Part shown: positions 40,213-48,531 of the stretch, one piece after another | Position numbering within the stretch: position 1 is the first letter of the stretch | Layout of the letters: every line of letters starts with the position of its first letter | Assembly: GCA_016712675.1 (NCBI GenBank) | Contig: JADJQR010000001.1 | Span: 868,001-932,000, forward strand | Origin: a bacterium | Lineage (GTDB): Bacteria > Krumholzibacteriota > Krumholzibacteriia > LZORAL124-64-63 | DNA length: 64,000 nucleotides | Reading direction: 5' to 3' | Notes under the pieces: model-generated | What the model was told of the DNA's origin: nothing | What the model saw: the letters and a program-made list of their open reading frames with translations, nothing else | The model's database searches: none | Program-made: the position numbers and the translations under genes

Positions 40213-41763
40213 TCAGCGACCGGTCCGCGACACGCCCAGCTTCTTCATCCGGCTCTGCAGCGTGGTGGGTTTGAGCCCCAGACGCGCCGCCGCGCCATCG
40301 GTTCCGTAGATCTTCCCGCCCGTCAGTTCCAGCACGCGCCGCAGGTGGCGGCGCTCGGCTGCGGCCAGCGTGAGGTCGGCGTCGTCGCCGGCCTCGGCGC
40401 GTGAGCCGCGCGTCGCCGGGCCGTTCCGGCGCGCCCCGCCCATGAAGAACCGCGCGTCCAGTGCCCCGCTCGCCTTGATGATCGTTGCCCGCTCCAGCGC
40501 GTTGACCAGCTGCCGCACGTTGCCCGGCCACTCCTGCGCCGCCAGCTCGTGCAGCACGGACTCGTCGATGGTCCAGGGGCCGCGGCCGGTGCGCCGCGCC
40601 AGGCCGGCCAGGATCGTGGCGACCAGGCGCGGCAGGTCGTCGCTGCGCTCGCGCAGTGGGGGCACGTGCAGGGGGAACACATTCAGGCGGTAGAAGAGGT
40701 CCTCGCGGAAGCTGCCCTCGCGGACGCGTTCCTCCAGGTCCCGGTGCGTGGCGGCGATGATGCGCACGTCCACCTTCACCGTGCGGTCGCTGCCGACGGG
40801 CTCGAAGGTGCCCTCCTGCAGCACGCGGAGCAGCTTGGCCTGCGCCGCGTGGGGCATGTCGCCGATCTCGTCCAGCAGCAGCGTGCCGCCGTTGGCGGCC
40901 AGGAAGCGGCCCGGCCGCGCCTGCCCGGCGCCGGTGAAGGCGCCCTTCACGTGCCCGAACAGTTCGCTCTCGATCAGCGACTCGGGGATCGCCGCGCAGT
41001 TGAGCGTCAGGAAGGCCTGCGCGCGGCGCGGGCTCCACTGGTGCAGGGCGCGCGCAAGCACCTCCTTGCCCGTGCCCGTCTCGCCCAGGACCAGCACCGG
41101 CGCCGTGGTGCCGGCCACCTGCCGCGCCTGCGCCACCAGCCCGCGCATGACCGGCGAGCGGCTGCCTTCCATCTGCGCGGCAGGGTCGTGCGCCTCGTCA
41201 CGGCCGGCCAGCACGCGCTGGCGCTCGTCCAGCAGCTGGCGGTAGCGCTCCAGCAGCTCTGCCTGCTCGGCGTAGCGGAAGGCCAGCGAGATGATCTGCC
41301 CGTAGACCTCGGCCAACTCGACGGTGTCCTGCCGGTAGCCGTCGCAGACCTCGCGGTCGAACGTGATCAGCCCCAGGTTGCGCTCGCCCGCGTACAGCGG
41401 CACGACCATGCACGAGTGCCCGTGCGGCAAATCGAGGATGCCGTCGTAGGGGTCGCCTTCGCCGCCGGCGTGGTCGTGTTCCTGCAGGACCACCGGGCGC
41501 CGGTGCTCGAAGGCGCGGGCGATGGAAGGGAAGTCGCGCAGGCGGATGCTGTGCCGACGGACGCGGTCATCGGCCAGCCGTCCGCGGGCGGCCAGGACCC
41601 GCAGCTGGCCCTCCTCGAGACCCAGCACCGCCGCCAGGTCGTGCGGCACCAGCTTCTGCAGGGAATCGAGCGCGCGGCTGAGCACCTGCGGCAGGTTGTC
41701 GGGCTCGGCGGCCAGCCGGGCCAGGTCGCGCAGGTCACGCGTGGCGTCGTACATCTCGAGCAT
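40213..41763 (-). CDS. NorR-like sigma-54-dependent activator with GAF domain
   Basis: 516 residues from ATG 41763 (GGAAGGA upstream). GAF sensor (about 20-170), AAA+ domain with Walker A 'LGETGTGKE', sigma-54 contact loop 'GAFTGA', Walker B 'GGTLLLDEIGDMP', 'RLNVFPLHVPPLRERSDDLP', and a C-terminal Fis-type helix-turn-helix ('GTDGAAARLGLKPTTLQSRM'). NorR and FhlA-like proteins sense small ligands such as NO through the GAF domain. The Dps gene is divergently encoded and a natural target, but I see no clear -24/-12 promoter between them. Confidence 0.9.
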   Translation of the reverse strand: MLEMYDATRDLRDLARLAAEPDNLPQVLSRALDSLQKLVPHDLAAVLGLEEGQLRVLAARGRLADDRVRRHSIRLRDFPSIARAFEHRRPVVLQEHDHAGGEGDPYDGILDLPHGHSCMVVPLYAGERNLGLITFDREVCDGYRQDTVELAEVYGQIISLAFRYAEQAELLERYRQLLDERQRVLAGRDEAHDPAAQMEGSRSPVMRGLVAQARQVAGTTAPVLVLGETGTGKEVLARALHQWSPRRAQAFLTLNCAAIPESLIESELFGHVKGAFTGAGQARPGRFLAANGGTLLLDEIGDMPHAAQAKLLRVLQEGTFEPVGSDRTVKVDVRIIAATHRDLEERVREGSFREDLFYRLNVFPLHVPPLRERSDDLPRLVATILAGLARRTGRGPWTIDESVLHELAAQEWPGNVRQLVNALERATIIKASGALDARFFMGGARRNGPATRGSRAEAGDDADLTLAAAERRHLRRVLELTGGKIYGTDGAAARLGLKPTTLQSRMKKLGVSRTGR

Positions 41764-42010
41764 GGGCCGCGGTCCTTCCGGGGGAGGGCGCAACGAGCAA
41801 CGATATTTCGGTCACGTAACGAAATCCCGGTGATGCTGTCAACGAATACTCGTTGCCGATGTCGTCCGGTGAAATGCGTGGTCGCGTAACAGTATGTAAA
41901 GATGTGAGTTATGCTGAGGCTGGCCGGCGGTCCCATCCTTGCGATGAATCCGGGCAAGGAGACGAGAAACCACCGCCGCAGGGCGCCACCCCGGACAAGG
42001 AGCGCAAGCC
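41764..42010. promoter_or_regulatory. Divergent control region between the NorR-like activator and Dps
   Basis: 247 bp, AT-richer than its surroundings. It carries a near repeat GTCACGTAAC/GTCGCGTAAC about 75 bp apart and the near-palindrome CAACGAATACTCGTTG, which could be activator sites. No TGGCAC-N5-TTGC sigma-54 promoter was found. It does not appear to hold a gene. Confidence 0.4.
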
Positions 42011-42454
42011 ATGAGTAACCAGCACGTGATCGACGGCCTGAACGGGATCCTCGCCGACAGCATCGTGATGGTCCAGAAGCTGCACCACTACCACTGGCGC
42101 GTGAAGGGGCGCGGCTTCTACCAGCTGCACGGCATGTTCGAGGGCTTCTACGACGAGTTCGCCGAGGTGACCGACAGCGTGGCCGAGCGCATCCTGATGG
42201 TCGGCGGCGCGCCGCTGGCCAGCCTGGCGCAGGCGCTGGAACTGGCCTCGGTGAAGGAGGACGCCTCGGTGCCCGACGCGCAGCGCATGGTGGCCAACAC
42301 CGCGGCCGACCTGCAGGCGTTCCGCGCCCGGGTGCGCGCGGTGGCCCAGGTTGCCGACGACGCCGGCGACCGGGGCACCGTGAACCTGCTGGACCCGATC
42401 GCCGACGGGCTGGACAAGAAGCTGTGGATGCTGGAGGCGTACCTGGCGGGTTGA
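42011..42454 (+). CDS. dps: Dps/ferritin-like DNA-protecting protein
   Basis: 147 residues. The ferroxidase ligands appear in the usual order: 'HHYHWRVKGRGFYQLHGMFE' and 'YDEFAEVTDSVAERILMVGG'. Dps dodecamers oxidise and store iron and shield DNA during stress. AAGGAG lies upstream of the ATG. It faces the NorR-like activator, which suggests stress-linked control. A strong bidirectional terminator follows. Confidence 0.92.
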   Translation: MSNQHVIDGLNGILADSIVMVQKLHHYHWRVKGRGFYQLHGMFEGFYDEFAEVTDSVAERILMVGGAPLASLAQALELASVKEDASVPDAQRMVANTAADLQAFRARVRAVAQVADDAGDRGTVNLLDPIADGLDKKLWMLEAYLAG

Positions 42455-42476
42455 CCGGATCGACCTGGAGCAGGGA

Positions 42477-42522
42477 GCCGCGGGGCCGGGACGGTGGTCA
42501 GTCCATCGTGCCGGCCCGCGGC
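42477..42522. terminator. Bidirectional terminator between dps and the response regulator
   Basis: An outer GCCGCGG(G)GCCGG/CCGGCCCGCGGC stem of 12 bp with one bulge continues, past one mismatch, into an inner 7-bp stem with a 5-nt loop. It lies in the 71-bp gap between convergent genes. Confidence 0.75.
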
Positions 42523-42525
42523 CTT

Positions 42526-43176
42526 CTAGTCCAAGGGCGTCAGCCCCTCGCGGATCGCGTACTTGGTCAGCTCGGCGATGCTGTGGATGTCCAGCTTGTC
42601 CATGAGCGACTTGCGGTGGGACTCGACCGTCTTGGCCGACAGGGACAGCCGGTCGGCCACTTCCTTGGTCGCCAGGCCCTCGGCGAGCAGCTGCAGGACC
42701 TCGCGCTCGCGACCGCTGAGCAGCGCGAAGGGGCCGCCTTCGTTGCCGCGGGCGGCCTGCACGTAGTCGCGGATCACCTGCTCGCCGACCGCGGCGCCCA
42801 GGTGCACGCCGCCGTCGCGCACGGTGCGGATGGCGATCAGGAGTTCCTCGAAGCCGGAGTCCTTCAGCAGGTAGCCGCGCGCGCCGGCCCGCAGCGCCTC
42901 CAGCACGTAGCGCCGGTCGCTGTGCATCGACAGGATGATCACGCGCACCGACGGGGCCTCGCCCGCCAGGTGGCGCGTCACCTCCAGCCCGTTGAGGCCC
43001 GGCATGGTGATGTCGAGCACGGCCACGTCCGGCAGTAGCTCCCGCGCCAGCGCCAGGGCGGCCAGGCCGTCGTCGGCCTCGCCCACGACCGCGAGATCGG
43101 GCTGCGCGGCCAGCAGCGGGCGCAGGCCGGCCCGGAAGATGCGGTGGTCGTCCGCCAGCAGGATCGTCGTCGTCAT
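42526..43176 (-). CDS. NarL/LuxR-family response regulator
   Basis: 216 residues. Receiver domain with 'LLADDHRIFRAGL' and the phosphorylated Asp in 'DVAVLDITMPGLNGLEV', then a LuxR helix-turn-helix 'EGLATKEVADRLSLSAKTVE' ending 'SHRKSLMDKLDI'. The start overlaps the stop of the sensor kinase gene (ATGA), so the two form a two-component pair. Confidence 0.94.
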   Translation of the reverse strand: MTTTILLADDHRIFRAGLRPLLAAQPDLAVVGEADDGLAALALARELLPDVAVLDITMPGLNGLEVTRHLAGEAPSVRVIILSMHSDRRYVLEALRAGARGYLLKDSGFEELLIAIRTVRDGGVHLGAAVGEQVIRDYVQAARGNEGGPFALLSGREREVLQLLAEGLATKEVADRLSLSAKTVESHRKSLMDKLDIHSIAELTKYAIREGLTPLD

Positions 43177-44279
43177 CGCGTGCTCCCGGAAATGGCAGCG
43201 GTCAGCCGCACGCGCATGCCGCGCCCGGGCGCCGCGTCGACATCCATGCCGCCGCCCAGCTGCCTCAGGCGTTCCTCGATCGAGAACAATCCGAACCGGG
43301 CGCCGGAGTCGCGGCGGGCCCGTGCCGGATCGCAGCCCCGGCCGTCATCGGCGACCTCGAGCACGACCAGGCCGTCCCGCGCCTGGAGGGTCACCGACAC
43401 CGACGTGGCGTGTGCGTGCTTGACCACGTTGTGCAGCAGCTCGCGGGCCGACTTCCAGAGCATCACCTTCAGGTCGTCCGGCAGCGCCGGCCGCGAGCGG
43501 TCACGGACGGTCACGCGTAGCCCGTGGCGGCGCGACGTGTCCTCGCCCAGCCACTCGAGGGCCGGGCCCAGGCCCAGTTCATAAAGGATCGGGGGCGACA
43601 GCTCGAAGGTCAGCCCGCGGGTGTAGCGGATGGCCTGGTCGCTGAGGGCCACCAGTTCCTCCAGGGCGCCACCGTGGCCGCCGAAGACCGCGTCACCGCG
43701 CAGCCCCTGCAGCCGGATCTTGATCAGCGCCAGCGCCTGGCCCAGATGGTCGTGCAGGTCCTCCGCGATGCGCCGCCGCTCGCGCTCCTCGGCCAGGCAG
43801 ACCTCGGCCGCCAGGCGGCGCAGGCTGGCCGTCCGCTCGGCCACCTGCTGCTCGAGGGATTCGTTCACCGCCAGCAGCGCCGCGTCGTCCAGGCGGTGCT
43901 GGAACCACGCGCGCAGCATGTCGGCCAGCGAGCGGATGAGCTCGCGCTCCTCAGCCAGGAACGGCCCCTCGGCGGCGGCGGGCCGCTCCTCGAGGTAAGC
44001 GACCATGACGTCGCCCGACTGGCCGTTGCGCAGGCTGAAGGACTCTCGCTGCACCCAGGGCGACTCGCGGAAGCCGGGCGAGGACCAGGCCTGGCCCCCG
44101 CAACGCACGCGACCGACCGCCACGTCCGTATGCATCCAAGCCGGAGGCAGCAGGGCCACGACCGCCGGCACGACCGCATCGAGAGGGCTGGAGGTGTCCT
44201 GCAGCAGGCGGGCGGTCCGGTGCAGCGCGGTCAGTTCCTTGACGCGCTCCTGGAGACGGTGCTGGAGCGATCCGGGCAT
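43173..44279 (-). CDS. NarX-type (HisKA_3) sensor histidine kinase
   Basis: 368 residues from ATG 44279, preceded by GGAAGGGG. No membrane helix: an N-terminal GAF-like sensor (about 5-145) is joined by a coiled coil to the kinase core with the phospho-His in 'AEDLHDHLGQALALIKIRLQ'. The ATPase part shows 'ARELLHNVVKHAHATSV' and 'DDGRGCD'. A soluble kinase suggests an intracellular signal. It is divergent to the Amt-porin operon, which may be its target. Confidence 0.92.
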   Translation of the reverse strand: MPGSLQHRLQERVKELTALHRTARLLQDTSSPLDAVVPAVVALLPPAWMHTDVAVGRVRCGGQAWSSPGFRESPWVQRESFSLRNGQSGDVMVAYLEERPAAAEGPFLAEERELIRSLADMLRAWFQHRLDDAALLAVNESLEQQVAERTASLRRLAAEVCLAEERERRRIAEDLHDHLGQALALIKIRLQGLRGDAVFGGHGGALEELVALSDQAIRYTRGLTFELSPPILYELGLGPALEWLGEDTSRRHGLRVTVRDRSRPALPDDLKVMLWKSARELLHNVVKHAHATSVSVTLQARDGLVVLEVADDGRGCDPARARRDSGARFGLFSIEERLRQLGGGMDVDAAPGRGMRVRLTAAISGSTR

Positions 44280-44352
44280 GACGCCCCTTCCGGATCGGGG
44301 AACGGCCGCGCCGAAGCTAGCCCGCCGGTGGGGTCGGGACAAGGCGCGGGCG

Positions 44353-44369
44353 CTCAGGAAATTCCTGAG
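44353..44369. promoter_or_regulatory. Operator-like palindrome CTCAGGAAATTCCTGAG
   Basis: A perfect 17-bp palindrome (8-bp arms, central A) in the region between the sensor kinase gene (minus) and the Amt gene (plus), 92 bp before the Amt start. A likely regulator-binding site for one or both. Confidence 0.55.
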
Positions 44370-44460
44370 TGTGAATCAGGTTCGGCCTCATTGCACGCCG
44401 GAGGCGGCGGTCGCCATCGTCGTGGAGACTGCGATTCCCTACTACCTGCGGGAGGGTCCC

Positions 44461-45666
44461 ATGTTCGACACCGGCCACACGGCCTTCATGCTGCTCGCCA
44501 CCAGCCTGGTCATGCTGATGACCCCCGGGCTGGCGTTCTTCTACGGCGGGCTGGTCGGACGGCAGAACGTGCTGTCCATCATGATCCAGAGCTTCGTCTC
44601 GATGGGCGTGACTACCGTGCTGTGGTACGTCTGCGGCTACTCCCTGTGCTTCTCCGGGGGCGAGGGAGGGATCATCGGCAATCTCGACATGGCCTTCCTG
44701 CGCGGCATCGACGCGACCACGCCCTACGCGGGCGGCGCCATCCCGCTGCTCGTCTTTGTCGCCTACCAGATGATGTTCGCCATCATCACGCCGGCGCTGA
44801 TCACCGGCGCCTTCAGCAACCGCATCCGCTTCCCGGCCTACCTGGTCTTCCTGGTGGTGTGGCTGCTGCTGGTGTATTTCCCGTTCGTGCACATGATCTG
44901 GGGCGGCGGCCTGCTCGCGAAGTGGGGCGTGCTGGACTACGCCGGAGGCATCGCCGTGCACAATATCGCCGGCATGGCGGCGCTGGCTTCGGTCCTGTTC
45001 GTCGGCCGTCGGCGCGTGGCCGAACAGGGACCGCACTCGATCCCGCTGGTCGCCCTCGGCACCGGCCTGCTGTGGTTCGGCTGGTACGGCTTCAACGCCG
45101 GCAGCCAGCTGCGCGTGGACCATATCACGGCGCTGGCCTTCCTGAACACCGACGTCGCGGCCAGCTTCGCCGCCGTCGTCTGGCTGATCATCGAGTGGAC
45201 CCGCGTGCGCAAACCGCGCTTCGTCGGCCTGCTCACCGGCGCCGTGGCCGGCCTGGCCACCATCACGCCGGCCGCCGGTTACGTCTCGACCGGCACCGCG
45301 GCGGTCATCGGCATCATCGCCGGCGTGGTCTGCTACATGGCCGTCGAGCTGAAGAACCGTCTGCACTGGGACGACGCCCTGGACGTGTGGGGCGTTCACG
45401 GCGTGGGCGGCGCCCTGGGCATCATCCTGCTGGGCCTGCTCGGCTCGGCAGCCGTGAACCCGGCCGGCGCCGACGGCCTGCTGCACGGCGGCAGCGCGTT
45501 CTTCGTGAAGCAGCTGGCTGCCGTGGCCGGCTCGAGCCTGTACGCCTTCGGGTTCACCTGGGGCATGCTGTGGCTCATCGACAAGATCACGCCCGTGCGA
45601 ACCACCGAGCAGATGGAAAAGACCCTCGACCAGTCGCTGCACGGCGAACAGGCCTACCTGGCCTGA
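44461..45666 (+). CDS. amt: Amt-family ammonium transporter
   Basis: 401 residues, about eleven membrane segments. Typical motifs: 'MLMTPGLAFFYGGLVGRQNV', 'VFVAYQMMFAIITPALITGA', 'WFGWYGFNAGSQL', 'DDALDVWGVHGVGGALGIIL' with the conserved pore His. GGGAGGG precedes ATG 44461. A porin-like gene follows 14 bp after the stop, so the two form one operon for nitrogen uptake. No GlnK gene is present. Confidence 0.95.
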   Translation: MFDTGHTAFMLLATSLVMLMTPGLAFFYGGLVGRQNVLSIMIQSFVSMGVTTVLWYVCGYSLCFSGGEGGIIGNLDMAFLRGIDATTPYAGGAIPLLVFVAYQMMFAIITPALITGAFSNRIRFPAYLVFLVVWLLLVYFPFVHMIWGGGLLAKWGVLDYAGGIAVHNIAGMAALASVLFVGRRRVAEQGPHSIPLVALGTGLLWFGWYGFNAGSQLRVDHITALAFLNTDVAASFAAVVWLIIEWTRVRKPRFVGLLTGAVAGLATITPAAGYVSTGTAAVIGIIAGVVCYMAVELKNRLHWDDALDVWGVHGVGGALGIILLGLLGSAAVNPAGADGLLHGGSAFFVKQLAAVAGSSLYAFGFTWGMLWLIDKITPVRTTEQMEKTLDQSLHGEQAYLA

Positions 45667-45680
45667 GACAGGGGAACGAC

Positions 45681-46685
45681 ATGAAGCGGACGATGTGCGG
45701 GATGATCCTGCTGCTGACCCTGCTTGTGGCGGGGGCCGCCGTGGCGGAGGGGGCGAAGATCTCGGGCTTCGTCGACGCGGCCTGGACGTACGAGGCGGCG
45801 GCGAAGGCCGGCGTGTTCGGGCTCGACCAGGTCGAGGTGGACGTGGAGCACCAGGCCGGAGAGCGGACCCTAGTGCGCGCCGACCTGGAATGGCTCAAGG
45901 ACGGCGAGGGCTACCTGGCGCAGGTCGAACAGGCCTACGTCGAGTACGAAGCGCGCTGCGGCTGGCGGCTCAGCTTCGGCAAGTTCAACGCGCCGATCGG
46001 CTATGAGGTGCTCGACCCGACGGGCATGTACCAGTACAGCCATTCGCTGCTGTTCACCTATGTGGCTCCGACCAACCTGACCGGCGTGAAGGTGGCCCGG
46101 GTCCTGGGCGGCGGCCTGGATCTGGCCGTGCACCTGAGCAACGGGTGGGATCGTGCCACCGCGGACAAGTACGTGACCGTGGGCGGGCGGCTGGGTCTGG
46201 CGCATGGCGGCTTCAGCGGCGGACTGGCGGCGATCTCCGGCAAGGAGGACACGCCGGCCGAGAACCCGGACGACCCGTCTTCGCCGCTGACGCGCTCGGT
46301 GGTCGACGCCGACCTGACGTTCGTGCACGGCGCCTGGCGCTTCGGCGGCGAGGCCAGCCTGGGCGACGTGGAGACCGCGGGCGGCAAGGGGCGGTGGTTC
46401 GGTCTGATGGCGATGACCCATTTCGACTTCAGCCCGCGCGCCGGACTGACGCTTCGCGTGGACCAGCTCGACGACCGCGACGGCCAGCTGTTCGAACCTG
46501 TCGGCGACCAGTACCGTGTGAGACGTTCGTTGACCGTCGCGCCAACGTTCGTCCTGGACGACGGCTTGGGCGCGCTGATCGAGTTCCGCATCGATCACCT
46601 CGACCGGGACGGCTTCCTCGACGCAGACGGAGAGCCGACCGACCGGGCCATGACCATCGCCGTGGAGATGACCGGGAGCTGGTAG
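45681..46685 (+). CDS. Outer-membrane beta-barrel porin (BBP2-like)
   Basis: 334 residues. Signal peptide (MKRTMCGMILLLTLLVAGAA), then alternating amphipathic strands: 'ISGFVDAAWTYEAAAKAG', 'WRLSFGKFNAPIGYEVLDPT', 'GVKVARVLGGGLDLAVHLSN', ending 'MTIAVEMTGSW' with an aromatic terminal residue as in outer-membrane barrels. It resembles 'putative beta-barrel porin 2' proteins found beside amt genes in other bacteria, and probably lets ammonium or another small solute across the outer membrane. Confidence 0.85.
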   Translation: MKRTMCGMILLLTLLVAGAAVAEGAKISGFVDAAWTYEAAAKAGVFGLDQVEVDVEHQAGERTLVRADLEWLKDGEGYLAQVEQAYVEYEARCGWRLSFGKFNAPIGYEVLDPTGMYQYSHSLLFTYVAPTNLTGVKVARVLGGGLDLAVHLSNGWDRATADKYVTVGGRLGLAHGGFSGGLAAISGKEDTPAENPDDPSSPLTRSVVDADLTFVHGAWRFGGEASLGDVETAGGKGRWFGLMAMTHFDFSPRAGLTLRVDQLDDRDGQLFEPVGDQYRVRRSLTVAPTFVLDDGLGALIEFRIDHLDRDGFLDADGEPTDRAMTIAVEMTGSW

Positions 46686-46712
46686 CAGCCGGGTCTCGAT
46701 CCGCCGACGCAG

Positions 46713-46732
46713 GGGCCCGGGAAGCCGGGCCC
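46713..46732. terminator. Terminator hairpin between porin and metallopeptidase
   Basis: GGGCCCGG, loop GAAG, CCGGGCCC, then TTC on the plus strand. A perfect 8-bp GC stem between convergent genes. Confidence 0.75.
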
Positions 46733-46773
46733 TTCGCCGTGTGCGCCGGCAGACCACTATCGGACGCAGCGGG

Positions 46774-47634
46774 CTAGAGATGGTCGGCGGCAAAGGTGTC
46801 GCCGCGGTCGATGTCGCCCGTCTCGAAGCCGAGCCGGAACCAGCGGGCGCGTTGTTCTCCCGTGCCGTGGGTGAAGGCGTCGGGCACGACCTGGCCGTGG
46901 CTGCGGCGCTGCAGGTTGTCATCGCCGATCGCGTGGGCGGCGGCCAACGCCTCCTCGATGTCGCCTGGTTCGAGGATGTCGAACCGCGCCTGGGCGTGGT
47001 GCGCCCAGACCCCGGCCAGGAAATCCGCCTGGAGTTCGAGCCGGACCGAGAGTTCGTTCGCCTCCCGCTGCCCGGCACCGCGCCGTTCCTGCTCCACCTG
47101 CCCGGAGATGCCCAGCAGGTTCTGCACGTGATGCCCGATTTCGTGCGCAATGACGTAGGCCTGGGCGAAGTCGCCCGCGGCGCCGAAGCGCTCACGGAGC
47201 GTCTCGTAGAACGCCAGGTCGATGTACGCCGTCCCGTCCGCCGGGCAGTAGAACGGGCCCACGGCGGCATCCTGGAGGCCACAGGCCGATTGGACCGCCT
47301 CGGTGAACAGCACCAGGCGCGGTTCCCGGTAGGTCTCGCCCGCGGCGGCGAACAGCTCGCGCCACACGTCCTCGGTGTCCGCCAGCACGACGCTGACGAA
47401 CCGGGCCGCCTCATCCGCGGTGGCGTCGACGGGCGCGCCCGCAGTCCCGCCCGCCGGGGACAGCCCGGCTCCTGACTGCTGCTCCAGCAGCGCCATCGGG
47501 TCGCCTCCCAGCAGGGCGTAGACGATCAGGATCACCAGGCCGAGCCCGCCCAGGCTGCCGCCGACCATGACCGGCCGGCCTCGTCCTCGCCGGTCCTCGA
47601 TGTTGCTGCTGCCGCGTCGCCCCTGCCAGCGCAT
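46774..47634 (-). CDS. YpfJ-family neutral zinc metallopeptidase
   Basis: 286 residues from ATG 47634 (GGGAG upstream). 'MRWQGRRGSSNIEDRRG' is the typical N-terminus of this family, followed by a membrane helix ('GLGLVILIVYALLGG'), and the catalytic 'YVIAHEIGHHVQNLLG' with zinc ligands; downstream 'ELQADFLAGVWAHH' supplies the third ligand. The active site should lie in the periplasm. Function is not known for the family. Confidence 0.92.
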   Translation of the reverse strand: MRWQGRRGSSNIEDRRGRGRPVMVGGSLGGLGLVILIVYALLGGDPMALLEQQSGAGLSPAGGTAGAPVDATADEAARFVSVVLADTEDVWRELFAAAGETYREPRLVLFTEAVQSACGLQDAAVGPFYCPADGTAYIDLAFYETLRERFGAAGDFAQAYVIAHEIGHHVQNLLGISGQVEQERRGAGQREANELSVRLELQADFLAGVWAHHAQARFDILEPGDIEEALAAAHAIGDDNLQRRSHGQVVPDAFTHGTGEQRARWFRLGFETGDIDRGDTFAADHL

Positions 47635-47886
47635 GCTTGACTCCCGTTCGCCGATCACCGTTCACAGTCCGACGGCAGCACGGTACCGGCGTCCGGCGCG
47701 GACGTCAAACGGGGGCCCTGGCTCACGGGGCGGCGGTGGGAACGCACCCGGGCGTCCGCGCGTTGACAACGGGTTGCGGCATCCCGCACCTTCAGCCCCG
47801 CCACCGGGCGCCTCGCTCAGCGGCGACCGCAGGTAAACGAACCCCTCCCGGCGTTCGTCTTGTGGTCCGGAGCGAGGAGGATGCTC

Positions 47887-48531
47887 ATGGGCAACGCCGA
47901 TCACGACCAGCCGGTTCGCGCTTCCGCATCACCTGAAGCCGCGCCGCCTGCCATCCCGGAACCGGACCTGGACCTGGCCCGCGCCGCCGCGGCCGGCGAC
48001 GAGGAGGCCTGGCGCCGGCTCTACGACGCCACCTGCCAGCCGCTGTTCAACTTCCTGGTCTACCAGACCGGTGACCGCGAGGCCGCGCGCGACCTGCTGC
48101 AGGAGACGTACGTCACGGCGCTCGCGCGCCTGGACACGTACCGCGGGCAGGGCACGCTGCTGGCCTGGCTGCGGTCGGTGGGGCTGCGCAAGAGCCTGGA
48201 CTGGCGGCGACGGGTGAAGCTCGGCGTCCGCCGGCTGGCGGCGCTGGCCCTCGAGCGCACGGCGCTCTCGTCATCCTCCTCCGAATCGACGTTCCCCGGC
48301 CTCGGTGACGGCTTCCAGGCGGCTCTCGACCGCCTGTCGCCGCACCAGCGCGCGGCCCTGCTGTTGCGCGAACTGGAGGACGCCCCCTTCGCCGAGATCG
48401 CCGCGGCGCTGGGCTGCGGCGAGCCCACGGCGCGGGTTCATCACCATCGGGCCTGCCGGAACCTGCGCGCGTGGCTGCAGGGCGGCGACGACCTGGTGTT
48501 CAGTGAGCTGCCGGGAGGGAAGCAGTCATGA
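47887..48531 (+). CDS. ECF-type sigma factor
   Basis: 214 residues from ATG 47887, which has AGGAGG at 6 nt; the in-frame ATG at 47881 directly abuts the Shine-Dalgarno sequence. Region 2 'LFNFLVYQTGDREAARDLLQ' and 'GTLLAWLRSVGLRKSLDWRR'; region 4 'LDRLSPHQRAALLLRELEDA', 'FAEIAAALGCGEPTARVHHH'. A Ser-rich linker (SSSSSES) joins them. The last codons overlap the start of the VWA gene (ATGA), so the VWA protein is likely its membrane partner. Confidence 0.9.
   Translation: MGNADHDQPVRASASPEAAPPAIPEPDLDLARAAAAGDEEAWRRLYDATCQPLFNFLVYQTGDREAARDLLQETYVTALARLDTYRGQGTLLAWLRSVGLRKSLDWRRRVKLGVRRLAALALERTALSSSSSESTFPGLGDGFQAALDRLSPHQRAALLLRELEDAPFAEIAAALGCGEPTARVHHHRACRNLRAWLQGGDDLVFSELPGGKQS

Noticed and set aside
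41764-42010. Sigma-54 promoter for dps
   Set aside because: TGGC and TTGC occur (around 41925-41945) but are 14 bp apart, too far for a -24/-12 element.
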